From: JANOMH01 sp031422295
GTDB lineage: Bacteria; Pseudomonadota; Alphaproteobacteria; Rhodobacterales; Rhodobacteraceae
NCBI GenBank assembly: GCA_031422295.1
Contig: JANOQM010000064.1
Coordinates: 1-64,000, forward strand
Length of the DNA: 64,000 nucleotides
Reading direction: 5' to 3'
The notes under the pieces are model-generated. The model searched no databases. It had not been told where the DNA came from and was given only the letters and a program-made list of their open reading frames with translations. Position 1 is the stretch's first letter, and every line of letters begins with the position of its first letter. Both the position numbers and the translations under genes were made by a program. Below are positions 1 through 7,357 of this stretch, piece after piece.

Positions 1-76
1 CCGGACACTTCGCGCCCGCCTCATGCTCCTGCAAAATGCCGATGATCTGCTCTTCCGTGAACCTTGCTCGCTTCAT
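1..76 (-). mobile_element. IS3-family transposase OrfA, N-terminal fragment (runs off left edge)
   Basis: Reading leftward from the ATG at 76 gives MKRARFTEEQIIGILQEHEA and a few more residues before the window ends. This is the usual start of the helix-turn-helix OrfA of IS3-family elements of the IS407/IS511 type. A purine-rich ribosome-binding stretch precedes the ATG. The element end probably lies near 111, where the minus strand reads TGGATTAGAGTCCGACCC, but no target duplication can be checked. The element appears to have cut into the ORF that follows. Confidence 0.8.
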
Positions 77-111
77 CGTCCGTCCCCTTTCTTGGGTCGG
101 ACTCTAATCCA

Positions 112-756
112 AACTTGAGGAAATTCTCAGTGGCAGGTCAGCCCGAACAACGTGTTGCAGTCAACATGGAGCGAGCCGATAGAATGGCCGCAGGCATTGC
201 CCGCAACACCCAAGAGTTTCTAAGCGGTGAGATCGACTACCAGCGATGGGAAATGAGAACACTCACCTCTCGGCAAGAACTATCAAGCTACATAGACATC
301 ATCAATAATAACGGTGGAACGGTTGCCGGAGCCGCCCTGGATGTTGCCCTGGGCGCTATAGAACAAGGGGGTCTGGGTTACGGATCTGGACTCCAGGCGG
401 GAAAAATCGTCCAGATGGAGATACTTCTTGCACAAACATCACGCGCCGCAGCGCCTGCTGCTGAGAGACTCGGGATTGATCTCGCGCAAGTGAGTATCGA
501 AAGAGGAGTTGCTAGAGCTACCATCGGAATTGCTAGAACCCTAGACCCCGAGGACATCCAAGCGGTCATAGCGTATGTCACGGCCAGAGGTGCTTTTCGA
601 TCCGAGATTGGCTCGGGCATGCTAGGAAATGACAGATTGGACAGAGTTTTGTCGCGGATTGCGAACAGAGGCGGAGGGGGCCTATTCTCGGGAGGCACAG
701 TGACGAGCCTGATGGACGGTGTGAATGACTATATGATAATTTTTGGGATGCGATAA
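112..756 (+). pseudogene. Truncated ORF of unknown function, probable Rhs-type tip cut by the IS element
   Basis: The open frame runs from inside the IS end to the stop at 754-756, so its natural 5' end is missing or replaced; the first internal ATG is at 166. The roughly 215 host-derived residues have no family I recognise. They include an Ala/Gly-rich central stretch and a Gly-rich turn near the C-terminus. Base composition is lower in GC than the housekeeping genes and resembles the other tips in this island. Its position, directly before a small unrelated ORF and an Rhs core copy, suggests a polymorphic-toxin tip. This is inference from context only. Confidence 0.4.
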
Positions 757-760
757 AATC

Positions 761-1144
761 ATGAATGACTTGACGCCCACAATGATTAGGAGCCGCTTCA
801 AAAAATCGATGACGAGTACGACAGATTACTGCGTTCAAGCAACTGCCGAAATCGATAAATCGCCCTTGATATCAATGGTTTTCGGGCCGAATCAGTACAC
901 ACACATATTTGTGGACAAGATAGTTGGGGAGTTCCAAGGATCGAAGATGGATTTACCTTTCGACTCGGTAACGAAGTATTCATTTTGGGACGAAGATAGC
1001 CAGATTTTAGCAAAAGAGAAGTTGCCAGAGGCGGTGAGCATCCTAGTAAATGACACCTGTAATTTTTGGATTCCTAATGATGCAACATATGCCTTCTCAA
1101 ATCTCTTGAACCTTCTAGTGAAGTCAAATTTGAGTCGCCAATAG
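761..1144 (+). CDS. Hypothetical small protein, candidate immunity protein for the preceding ORF
   Basis: The product is about 127 residues from the ATG at 761, four bases after the upstream stop; a TTG at 743 in the same frame would overlap the upstream gene. The protein is soluble, has no signal peptide or membrane segment, and matches no family I know. Its AT-rich codon use and its place between a tip-like ORF and the next Rhs core copy fit an immunity gene of a toxin-immunity pair. No sequence motif supports this, so the role rests on position. Confidence 0.45.
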   Translation: MNDLTPTMIRSRFKKSMTSTTDYCVQATAEIDKSPLISMVFGPNQYTHIFVDKIVGEFQGSKMDLPFDSVTKYSFWDEDSQILAKEKLPEAVSILVNDTCNFWIPNDATYAFSNLLNLLVKSNLSRQ

Positions 1145-1181
1145 TTTTCTGTAGTACCAAAATCTAGCAAGCAGTGCGACA

Positions 1182-2201
1182 TTGCCAGTCGTTCGGATAA
1201 CGACCGATATCACGCCCCACCCCGACATCCGCGTCACCAATGGGGTGGTCAGCTATCTGCACCACGACCAGCTCGGCTCGGTGGTTCTGATCACCGACGG
1301 GGCTGGGGCGCGGGCGCGGGAAATGGCGTATTGGCCTTATGGGCAGGTGCTGTTCAGCTTCGCGATCTTCCCCGCCGTCCCGGCTGAGGCGCGGGGGTTT
1401 ATCGGCGAGCGGTTCGACGCCGGAGCCGGGTTGCAATACCTCAACGCCCGGTATTATGATCCGCGACTGGGGATGTTCCTGCAGCCCGACTGGTTCGAGG
1501 TGACCGCCGCCGGAGTGGGCACCAACCGCTACGCCTATGCGGGCGGGGATCCGGTGAATGCGAGCGATCCGGGGGGGAACAGTCCCTACGACGGACCGGA
1601 CAGAAAACCGTTTACAATGCGCAATGGAACGCTCAGCCATAAGGTGTTCTACGAGCATTCTCGTAATGTACTGGGCAATACTGATGCACCATCGGATACC
1701 ACAATTAGTACAAACCGCCGCATGGGTTCAGTATGGGAGGTGGTGACAGGCGCGATTAGACCAGATGTAATTCGGCAAGAAAGAGGTAACCCGTTCGGAT
1801 CTGTTTGGGAGCTTAAACCGATCACCCACCTCGACAACCCTGCCGCGCAAGCCGTCGACGCGGCCCAACTCGGGTTGTATACTAGTACAGCCTTTCAAAG
1901 TGGAGTTACGCTTCTTCCGGGTGATCCAAATGAGCTTGTTCCTTACGAAGGATATGTCGTGGGCTCAATCATCGAGCCGGGAGGTTTGGATGCAAAGGTC
2001 TATAATGTCCAACTCTACACTGGTGGTGAAAGATCAATTTCAGGAATGGTGTACTATGACCTTGTTGAGACTGGAGAAACAAGGGGAAGCCTCATGGCAG
2101 CCGAAGTTACAGCTGCGCTACTTATCATGACTGACGCCTTGAACGGTGCAAATGGCTCCGCATGGGGGTTTCCTGCACCATTTGGCGTGCGTGTTCCCTA
2201 G
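1182..2201 (+). CDS. Orphan Rhs core fragment (copy A) with PD-(D/E)XK-like C-terminal toxin tip
   Basis: Residues about 11-130 are the end of an Rhs repeat-associated core, with the motifs YLNARYYDP, GMFLQPDWFE, NRYAYAGGDPVN and the hinge SDPGG. After the hinge the sequence becomes AT-richer and unrelated to copies B-D. The tip contains RPDVI followed about a dozen residues later by VWELKP. This D...ExK spacing is typical of PD-(D/E)XK nuclease toxins, which cleave nucleic acid in rival cells. The frame opens at a TTG (1182) without a clear ribosome-binding site. The fragment lacks the beta-shell needed for delivery, so it is probably a silent cassette that becomes active only by recombining with a full rhs gene. 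Confidence 0.75.
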   Translation: MPVVRITTDITPHPDIRVTNGVVSYLHHDQLGSVVLITDGAGARAREMAYWPYGQVLFSFAIFPAVPAEARGFIGERFDAGAGLQYLNARYYDPRLGMFLQPDWFEVTAAGVGTNRYAYAGGDPVNASDPGGNSPYDGPDRKPFTMRNGTLSHKVFYEHSRNVLGNTDAPSDTTISTNRRMGSVWEVVTGAIRPDVIRQERGNPFGSVWELKPITHLDNPAAQAVDAAQLGLYTSTAFQSGVTLLPGDPNELVPYEGYVVGSIIEPGGLDAKVYNVQLYTGGERSISGMVYYDLVETGETRGSLMAAEVTAALLIMTDALNGANGSAWGFPAPFGVRVP

Positions 2202-2210
2202 GAGCCAAAG

Positions 2211-3008
2211 ATGTCACCAAATATCGAGATGAACGAAAACCCCGAGCAAAGGTATTTCAGGTTTAGAAATGCAGCAATCGGACCCTGTTTAGTTGCAACC
2301 TTGGGATCACTTGAGACTCTCATCAGAGAAATATCTTATCACAATGGCAGATTCGAAGGCCTGATCTATGGAAAGGTTGACGATTATCCAGCGATCATGG
2401 AACTCAAGGATAAATCTGAGCAAGAGCGAACAAAGTTGATTGAAGCCTACAGCGAGATTCTTGTTACAACTATGCTTGAAGTGCAGGTCAGTTCGGAGCA
2501 CAAAAGGCTAGTCAAGGACTTCGAGGCCGAACTTCAGGCAGACAAGATGTTCCGGCTGAAGAACAATCTCACGCCGCGGTTCACGAATGACGTAGGAAAA
2601 AATGTAATTCGAGCGCCGAATGATGCAAAGATAATCTTGAGTCACATTCGGAGTCTTCCAAAGTCTGGATATCCGTGGCTTCAAAGGTACTTACCCCCTC
2701 CAGAATGGAAGAAGAATTTTGACCATAGGTCTGCCTTCTTTCAGTTCCATATCTCGAATGGCATTCGGCTGATCTATGTTTTTGAATTATGGGGCGGCGA
2801 ACGATTTGATCTTCACACATACCTTCAACAGGATGAATTTTCGCATTTTCGATTTCCGATTACATCGCTCTTCAGATTGCCTGCCTTCGGTGTAGATATC
2901 AATGATCCCGTTTCACTCAATTCATGGCTCACAGAAATCCTAGAATTATCAAATCAGTTTTGTGAATGCGCCGCCCCAATAATTGAGTCACTTCCGGAGT
3001 GTCACTAA
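2211..3008 (+). CDS. Hypothetical protein, candidate immunity protein for tip A
   Basis: The ATG at 2211 is preceded by AGGAG at 2200-2204, overlapping the stop of the tip gene, so the two are translationally linked. The product has 265 residues, is soluble, and is rich in aromatic and charged residues in its C-terminal half. I recognise no family. Tight coupling to a putative nuclease tip and AT-rich codon use unlike the Rhs core fit the immunity role. It is larger than most immunity proteins (100-200 residues), so another accessory function is possible. Confidence 0.5.
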   Translation: MSPNIEMNENPEQRYFRFRNAAIGPCLVATLGSLETLIREISYHNGRFEGLIYGKVDDYPAIMELKDKSEQERTKLIEAYSEILVTTMLEVQVSSEHKRLVKDFEAELQADKMFRLKNNLTPRFTNDVGKNVIRAPNDAKIILSHIRSLPKSGYPWLQRYLPPPEWKKNFDHRSAFFQFHISNGIRLIYVFELWGGERFDLHTYLQQDEFSHFRFPITSLFRLPAFGVDINDPVSLNSWLTEILELSNQFCECAAPIIESLPECH

Positions 3009-3110
3009 AATACCGAAGCCAGCCACTCAGCCGAGTTTAGAACCTTCCGGGTGACGACGGATGACAACTAACTCAACACGCCCCACCCCGACATCCGCGT
3101 CACGAATGGG

Positions 3111-4070
3111 GTGGTCAGTTACCTGCACCACGACCAGCTCGGGTCGGTCGTTCTGATCACCGACGGGGCCGGGGCGCGGGCGCGGGAGATGGCGTATCGG
3201 CCTTATGGCGAAGTGCTGTTCAGCTCCGCGATCCTCCCCGCAGTCCCGCCCGAGGCGCGGGGGTTTATTGGGGAACGGTTCGATGCCGGGGCCGGGTTGC
3301 AATACCTCAACGCCCGGTATTATGATCCAAAGCTGGGGATGTTCCTGCAGCCCGACTGGTTCGAGGTGACGGTTCCAAGTGTTGGGACCAATAGGTATAG
3401 TTACAGCCTCAACGATCCAGTAAACATGAGCGACCCGGGGGGGAACTGCCCATATTGTATATATGTTGCGATTGCTTTCCTTCTGGGCACTTCCACTGAT
3501 CCCGCAAACGCGCCCGGGCCGGGTGACCAGATACTGCCCGCCGATGGAGGCGGGCGCATGGTTGTGGCTGCCGCAGCTATGGCCGCAGGTTCGATAGGAG
3601 GGCCTGTGGTCAGCACGGCCATTGCGGCCACCACCGAAGCAGAAGCAGTCGAAGAAGAGCTTTCAACGCTTGAAAGAAATGTCATCAATGGCAGATTGGC
3701 TGAGGAAGCTGTGGTCGCTGACCTTAGAGCCAAGGGCGTGACCGTCACATCACGTGTCTCAATTTCGGGTGGCAACGTCAGATGTGTTGCGGACTGTGTG
3801 ATTACCGGTGCGCCCGGCCAGCAAGTGGACGTCCCACCCGGCTTTGTCGCGGAGAACCTCGCAGGAACTGAATTGACCACGATAACGTTGAATTCAGAAG
3901 GAAGGGCGATCATTGAAGTGAACACAGGTGGTGCCACATTGACTGGTAATCAGTCGGCGGGCTACCCTGCAGCTCAGTCGGGTGCTGCTACTGGTGTGGG
4001 TGTCAATGCAGCCGAAGCTCGCATGTTGGGTAGTTTTGGGTCAACACCGGTTTATGTTCTAAGACGATGA
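3111..4070 (+). CDS. Orphan Rhs core fragment (copy B) with restriction-endonuclease-fold tip
   Basis: Homology to the other core copies begins near 3078 (HPDIRVTNG...). The frame has an upstream stop at 3069 and only GTG codons as possible starts (3111), which fits a promoterless cassette. After the NMSDPGG hinge comes an Ala-rich, partly hydrophobic linker, then a domain with GRLAEEAVVADL, a central aspartate in RCVADCVI, and IIEVNTGGATLTGNQ. This matches the layout of PD-(D/E)XK toxins, whose last motif normally reads ExK followed by TG..LT.NQ; here the lysine position is asparagine. It could be a weakened nuclease or a family variant. Confidence 0.7.
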   Translation: MVSYLHHDQLGSVVLITDGAGARAREMAYRPYGEVLFSSAILPAVPPEARGFIGERFDAGAGLQYLNARYYDPKLGMFLQPDWFEVTVPSVGTNRYSYSLNDPVNMSDPGGNCPYCIYVAIAFLLGTSTDPANAPGPGDQILPADGGGRMVVAAAAMAAGSIGGPVVSTAIAATTEAEAVEEELSTLERNVINGRLAEEAVVADLRAKGVTVTSRVSISGGNVRCVADCVITGAPGQQVDVPPGFVAENLAGTELTTITLNSEGRAIIEVNTGGATLTGNQSAGYPAAQSGAATGVGVNAAEARMLGSFGSTPVYVLRR

Positions 4071-4080
4071 GGGACTTCTC

Positions 4081-4791
4081 TTGGCGACCTTAAAGGAAAC
4101 AGTTGTAGCGATTTGCACAGAGGTTGCAAAGGAATTTCCCGGATGGGAATTCAAAGGACGAGAGTTTAGGAAGAGTATCTTGAAACACTGTGATGTTGTG
4201 ATTTCTGGCGGATTTCATTTTGATAGTATTAGTTCCTTCCTAAAGCCCTCTGTCCAAGTTCATCACAAGCCATCTATGCGCTTGTGTAAGGAGATAATTG
4301 GCTATGCTTACGGGACGTCGTATCTTAGTTTCGATGAGGTTGAGGGATTTAGTGGTAACTTCAAGTCCACTTGGAACCTTGGACTAATTGTGAAAAGCAA
4401 GGAACAAATCTTCCGGGCGTTTCCTGATTTCAGACCGACAGCGGATCGCTACATTGACATCAAGGAAATGCCGCTGGTAATGCGCGCAATGGTTATAGAT
4501 GGCATCACGCTATTGGATCGCTACTACGATCAGGCGAGCGAAGTTAGCCTATTAAGAGGATTGCCACCAAAATACAAACCACACTACAAACATGACGACC
4601 CGCCCGGCCTCAATGGGACTGCAGGAATTTCCGCTTGCATAGCGCATATATATGCTGGCGACTTTGATTTTTTTGATTGGTATCGCAGTGATGCGTGCAA
4701 GACGGTGGCACCAAAAAAGGAAGCCGATCTAGCAAAGATTGCGTTGATGTTGCCAGAATTGAAACAGATGTTTCAAAAAGCAAGTAATTGA
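4081..4791 (+). CDS. Hypothetical protein, candidate immunity protein for tip B
   Basis: The frame opens with TTG at 4081, ten bases after the tip stop, with GATGAGGG at 4066-4073 as a possible ribosome-binding site. The 236-residue product is soluble and aromatic-rich and has no family I recognise. An earlier ATG start is not available, so the TTG or an internal start must be used. Coupling to the tip gene and low GC suggest an immunity protein. Confidence 0.5.
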   Translation: MATLKETVVAICTEVAKEFPGWEFKGREFRKSILKHCDVVISGGFHFDSISSFLKPSVQVHHKPSMRLCKEIIGYAYGTSYLSFDEVEGFSGNFKSTWNLGLIVKSKEQIFRAFPDFRPTADRYIDIKEMPLVMRAMVIDGITLLDRYYDQASEVSLLRGLPPKYKPHYKHDDPPGLNGTAGISACIAHIYAGDFDFFDWYRSDACKTVAPKKEADLAKIALMLPELKQMFQKASN

Positions 4792-4913
4792 CTGATCGGC
4801 GGCAGAAAATCATGCTGGGTTTCGAGAGTCTGCGTTATTGACAACCAACTTACCGGTTCCAATTTTGGTATCGACGGAACAGGTCCTAGGCCACTAGGCT
4901 CTGGGCTCATTGA

Positions 4914-5033
4914 TCATATCCAGAAGACGACGATTGCTGCAATGGCGATTGCGGACTTGAAGGAGTGGGCGCAGCGGTCATAGCGGGTGTGGATGAGCCG
5001 CTAATCCTTGAGTTTGCCGAACATGTTTTCCAC
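4914..5033 (-). mobile_element. IS5-family (IS427-like) transposase C-terminal remnant
   Basis: The minus strand encodes VENMFGKLKD, stop, RLIHTRYDRCAHSF and AIAAIVVFWI, ending in TGA at 4916-4914. This is the conserved C-terminal end of IS5-family transposases (E-N-x-F-x-x-L-K-D-x-R-R-I-x-x-R-Y-D-R). The residue after LKD, normally tryptophan, is a TAG stop, so the remnant is dead. It breaks off exactly where Rhs core copy C starts (CACGAC at 5031), so the insertion or a later deletion removed the 5' part of that copy. Confidence 0.75.
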
Positions 5034-5327
5034 GACAAGCTCGGCTCGGTGGTTCTAATCACCGACGGGGCCGGCGCGCGGGCGCGGGAGGTGGCGTATT
5101 GGCCTTATGGGCAGGTGCAGTTCAGCTTCGCGCTCCTCCCCGCCGTCTCGGCTGAGGCGCGGGGGTTTATTGGCGAGAGGTTCGATAAGCCCGATTTGAA
5201 TGGGGGGCCGGGTTGCAATACCTCAACGCCCGGTACTATGATCCGAAACTGGGGTTCGGGGGGAAAACGCTGTCCCACAGCGTTTTTTGATCCCCCTCAC
5301 TCCTGCAGCCAGACTGGTTCGAGGTGA
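5031..5327 (+). pseudogene. Rhs core fragment, copy C (frameshifted, interrupted by a hairpin insert)
   Basis: Translation from HDKLGSVVLITDGAG to GFIGERFD matches copies A and B. At about 5189 a short foreign stretch replaces a few core bases and shifts the frame. The remaining core (LQYLNARYYDP...) lies in another frame and is then broken at 5255-5300 by a 46-bp hairpin insert that supplies an in-frame TGA. The 5' end is fused to the IS5 remnant. The fragment cannot make a continuous core, yet its 3' end joins directly to tip C. Confidence 0.8.
5255..5300. repeat. 46-bp hairpin insert in the Rhs core (copy 1 of 2)
   Basis: Relative to core copies A and B, four bases (ATGT) are replaced by 46 bases. 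They hold a perfect 10-bp stem (AAAACGCTGT, 5264-5273; ACAGCGTTTT, 5277-5286) with a CCC loop, flanked outside by a G run (5258-5263) and a C run (5292-5296). The net change of +42 bases keeps the reading frame but adds a TGA stop. The same insert sits at the same place in copy D with one base difference. Confidence 0.85.
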
Positions 5328-6085
5328 CCGCCGCCGGAGTGGGGACCAACCGCTACGCCTATGCGGGCGGGGATCCGGTGAATGCGAGCGACCCGGGTGG
5401 AAGCGACTTTACCCTAACCGTTCAAGATGAACTCCTCTGGCAGAACGGCGACCGCTCGACCTTCAGCTATAGTTTTGGTGGTCATTGCGGAACTCAGATT
5501 TGCAGAGGGACCATGCAGGTATGGTCCGGGGATAGATTGGTTGCTTCTGCGCTCGGCTCTCCGGTTCCAAACACGGTCGCGCATTTAGCAACTTTGGACT
5601 CGCTAGCGGCATCCGGCGGTATACCTGCACGCGATCAGGCGCTTGCATGGGCTGGGTACATTGAAGGCAGCTTGACGCTCGACGAAGCCATGAATATGGC
5701 CATGAGCGGCAATCCAAACGGTTCTGGCATAGGGAATATGCCCCCAACGCCTGGTCGACTTGGCGGAGGGACACAGACATTTTCAACTAATCTGTTCAGC
5801 AATGGTCGAGTTGACAGTAGAGGTTACTTTCGCATTGACATAGAGAACCCAAACCCAGGACAGCGACCAGGCCAGACTCACGTACAGTTTAGTAATCGTG
5901 CCGACGACAAATATATATATAACCCCTCGACGAGAACCTTCAATTCGATGGGAGATAACCAACCTTTGAGCGGGTCCCGCCTCGGACTTCTTCAGACGCG
6001 ATCTGGTACATGGACACCTGAGGTTCAAAGAGCGATCGATAGGGGCAGAGAGTATCTTGGACTAGAACCGGAATCAAGGCGATGA
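5324..6085 (+). CDS. Rhs hinge plus C-terminal tip C, putative toxin domain of unknown type
   Basis: The frame starts with core residues GTNRYAYAGGDPVN and the hinge SDPGG, then changes to a specific tip of about 220 residues. The C-terminal part has YFRIDIENPNPGQRPGQTHV and KYIYNPSTRTF, separated by about ten residues. Conserved Arg, Asp and His in such a Pro/Gly-rich motif resemble small nuclease-like polymorphic toxin domains, but I cannot name the family with confidence. Because the core in front is broken, translation would have to start at GTG 5324 or not at all. The stop overlaps the next gene as ATGA. Confidence 0.65.
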   Translation: MTAAGVGTNRYAYAGGDPVNASDPGGSDFTLTVQDELLWQNGDRSTFSYSFGGHCGTQICRGTMQVWSGDRLVASALGSPVPNTVAHLATLDSLAASGGIPARDQALAWAGYIEGSLTLDEAMNMAMSGNPNGSGIGNMPPTPGRLGGGTQTFSTNLFSNGRVDSRGYFRIDIENPNPGQRPGQTHVQFSNRADDKYIYNPSTRTFNSMGDNQPLSGSRLGLLQTRSGTWTPEVQRAIDRGREYLGLEPESRR

Positions 6086-6624
6086 AGATTATCTCACGTA
6101 AAGCTGCGTCGTTTCTCGCGACGAAGGATGTCGCGGCCGATAAGTTTGCTTTGAAATTCAAGCGAGAATTTGTTGGAATGGCTTGGACAAATGATTGCCT
6201 CCTATTAGGAGAGAAGGCTGTAAGCCTAGAAATAGTTAATAATTGCTTAGACCGACTAAAGAAGCGAAGATGGGTTGAATGGGATATTAATGGGCGTTGG
6301 CTAGGGGACTTCACGAGAATTGGGAATGTCGCTGCTAGAGATGCAACGACTTTAAGATATATTTGCGAAATAGTGAGGGTAGCAAATCTAATGAGTGCCG
6401 GGCCACTAGTTTTACTCACATCCCGAGATACTGAATATAACGTCAGGGCAACCTTCTACTCAGTTAAATCATCAGAGGATTTAATTGAGATAGAGCAAAC
6501 TTTGCCCTTCTATGAAGGCAATTCTCAATATTGGCTGTATGATCCACTCAATCAATATACCGGTGCTCTAAATACTATGGCGAAAGACAGCAACTTGCTG
6601 ATTGAAGATTATGAAATTGCCTAG
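6082..6624 (+). CDS. Hypothetical protein, candidate immunity protein for tip C
   Basis: The ATG at 6082 overlaps the tip stop as ATGA, the tightest coupling in the island. The 180-residue product is AT-rich in codon use, soluble and of no family I recognise. It has several Trp residues and an acidic C-terminal third (ED, DLIEIE, LLIEDYE), as is common in immunity proteins that bind basic nuclease toxins. The assignment rests on context. Confidence 0.5.
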   Translation: MKIISRKAASFLATKDVAADKFALKFKREFVGMAWTNDCLLLGEKAVSLEIVNNCLDRLKKRRWVEWDINGRWLGDFTRIGNVAARDATTLRYICEIVRVANLMSAGPLVLLTSRDTEYNVRATFYSVKSSEDLIEIEQTLPFYEGNSQYWLYDPLNQYTGALNTMAKDSNLLIEDYEIA

Positions 6625-6788
6625 TCGATAATAGGCCGGGGTTCGAAATTGTATTTTTTCTAGTTGCCTCGATCGCTGGAATCGCCGAAAGTGGCAATCT
6701 CTGATATTTCGAATGCTTTGGCTGACGATTAAAACTTGCATGATCCGATTGATCTGCAAAGCGATTTCGACGAGGTCGTCATTTCCGA

Positions 6789-7185
6789 CCCCCACCCCGA
6801 CATCCGGGTCAACAACGGCGTCGTCAGTTATCTGTACCACGACCAGTTCGGCTAGGTCGTTCTGATCACCGACGGGGCGCGGGCGCGGGAGGTGGCGTAT
6901 TGGCCTTATGGGCAGGTGCTGTACAGTTCCGCGATCCTCCCCGCCGTCCCGGCTGAGGCGCGGGGGTTTATTGGCGAGCGGTTCGATGCCGGAGCCGGGT
7001 TGCAATACCTCAACGCCCGGTATTATGATCCGAAGCTGGGGTTCGGGGGGAAAACGCTGTCCCACAGCGTTTTCTGATCCCCCTCACTCCTGCAGCCCGA
7101 CTGGTTCGAGGTGACTGAGGCGGGGGTCGGCACCAACCGCACCGCCTATGCAGGCGGCGATCCGGTGAATGCGAGCAGACGCGGG
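6789..7185 (+). pseudogene. Rhs core fragment, copy D (nonsense mutation, hairpin insert, no tip)
   Basis: The sequence begins HPDIRVNNGVVSYLYHDQFG and then has TAG where the other copies read Ser. Six bases are missing at DGAG (in frame). The rest follows the core through YLNARYYDP to LQPDWFEVT and AGGDPVNAS, where the hinge decays without an SDPGG motif or a tip. A 46-bp hairpin insert at 7042-7087 adds a second stop. The 160 bases before it (6625-6788) and the bases from 7186 to 7357 hold no gene I can support. Confidence 0.8.
7042..7087. repeat. 46-bp hairpin insert in the Rhs core (copy 2 of 2)
   Basis: The stem arms are 7051-7060 and 7064-7073 around a CCC loop, with flanking G and C runs. 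It is identical to the copy at 5255-5300 except for one base after the second arm, and sits at the same point of the core. The shared site suggests it was copied along with the core by duplication or gene conversion rather than inserted twice. Confidence 0.85.
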
Positions 7186-7357
7186 TTGGGCAGGTCAATG
7201 CCTCCGGTGTTCACGCCGTATCGTTGGAGGAGCAGTTAAATTGCCCCACACAGAACGCCGCCGATTGGAGTGACTTGCTTTGCATATTCAGCATTCGGCG
7301 GCCGCCCCCCACACATTCACACGATCTGGGCGCCGGTCCCTGCAGATGCGCCGACCT

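Noticed and set aside
1164..1658. Minus-strand frame across Rhs core copy A (and its counterparts on copies B and D)
   Set aside because: It reappears on every core copy only because the core repeats; it is the antisense of a recognised Rhs domain.
7186..7357. Possible IS remnant after Rhs copy D
   Set aside because: The sequence looks foreign, but neither strand gives a transposase motif or inverted repeat I could support.
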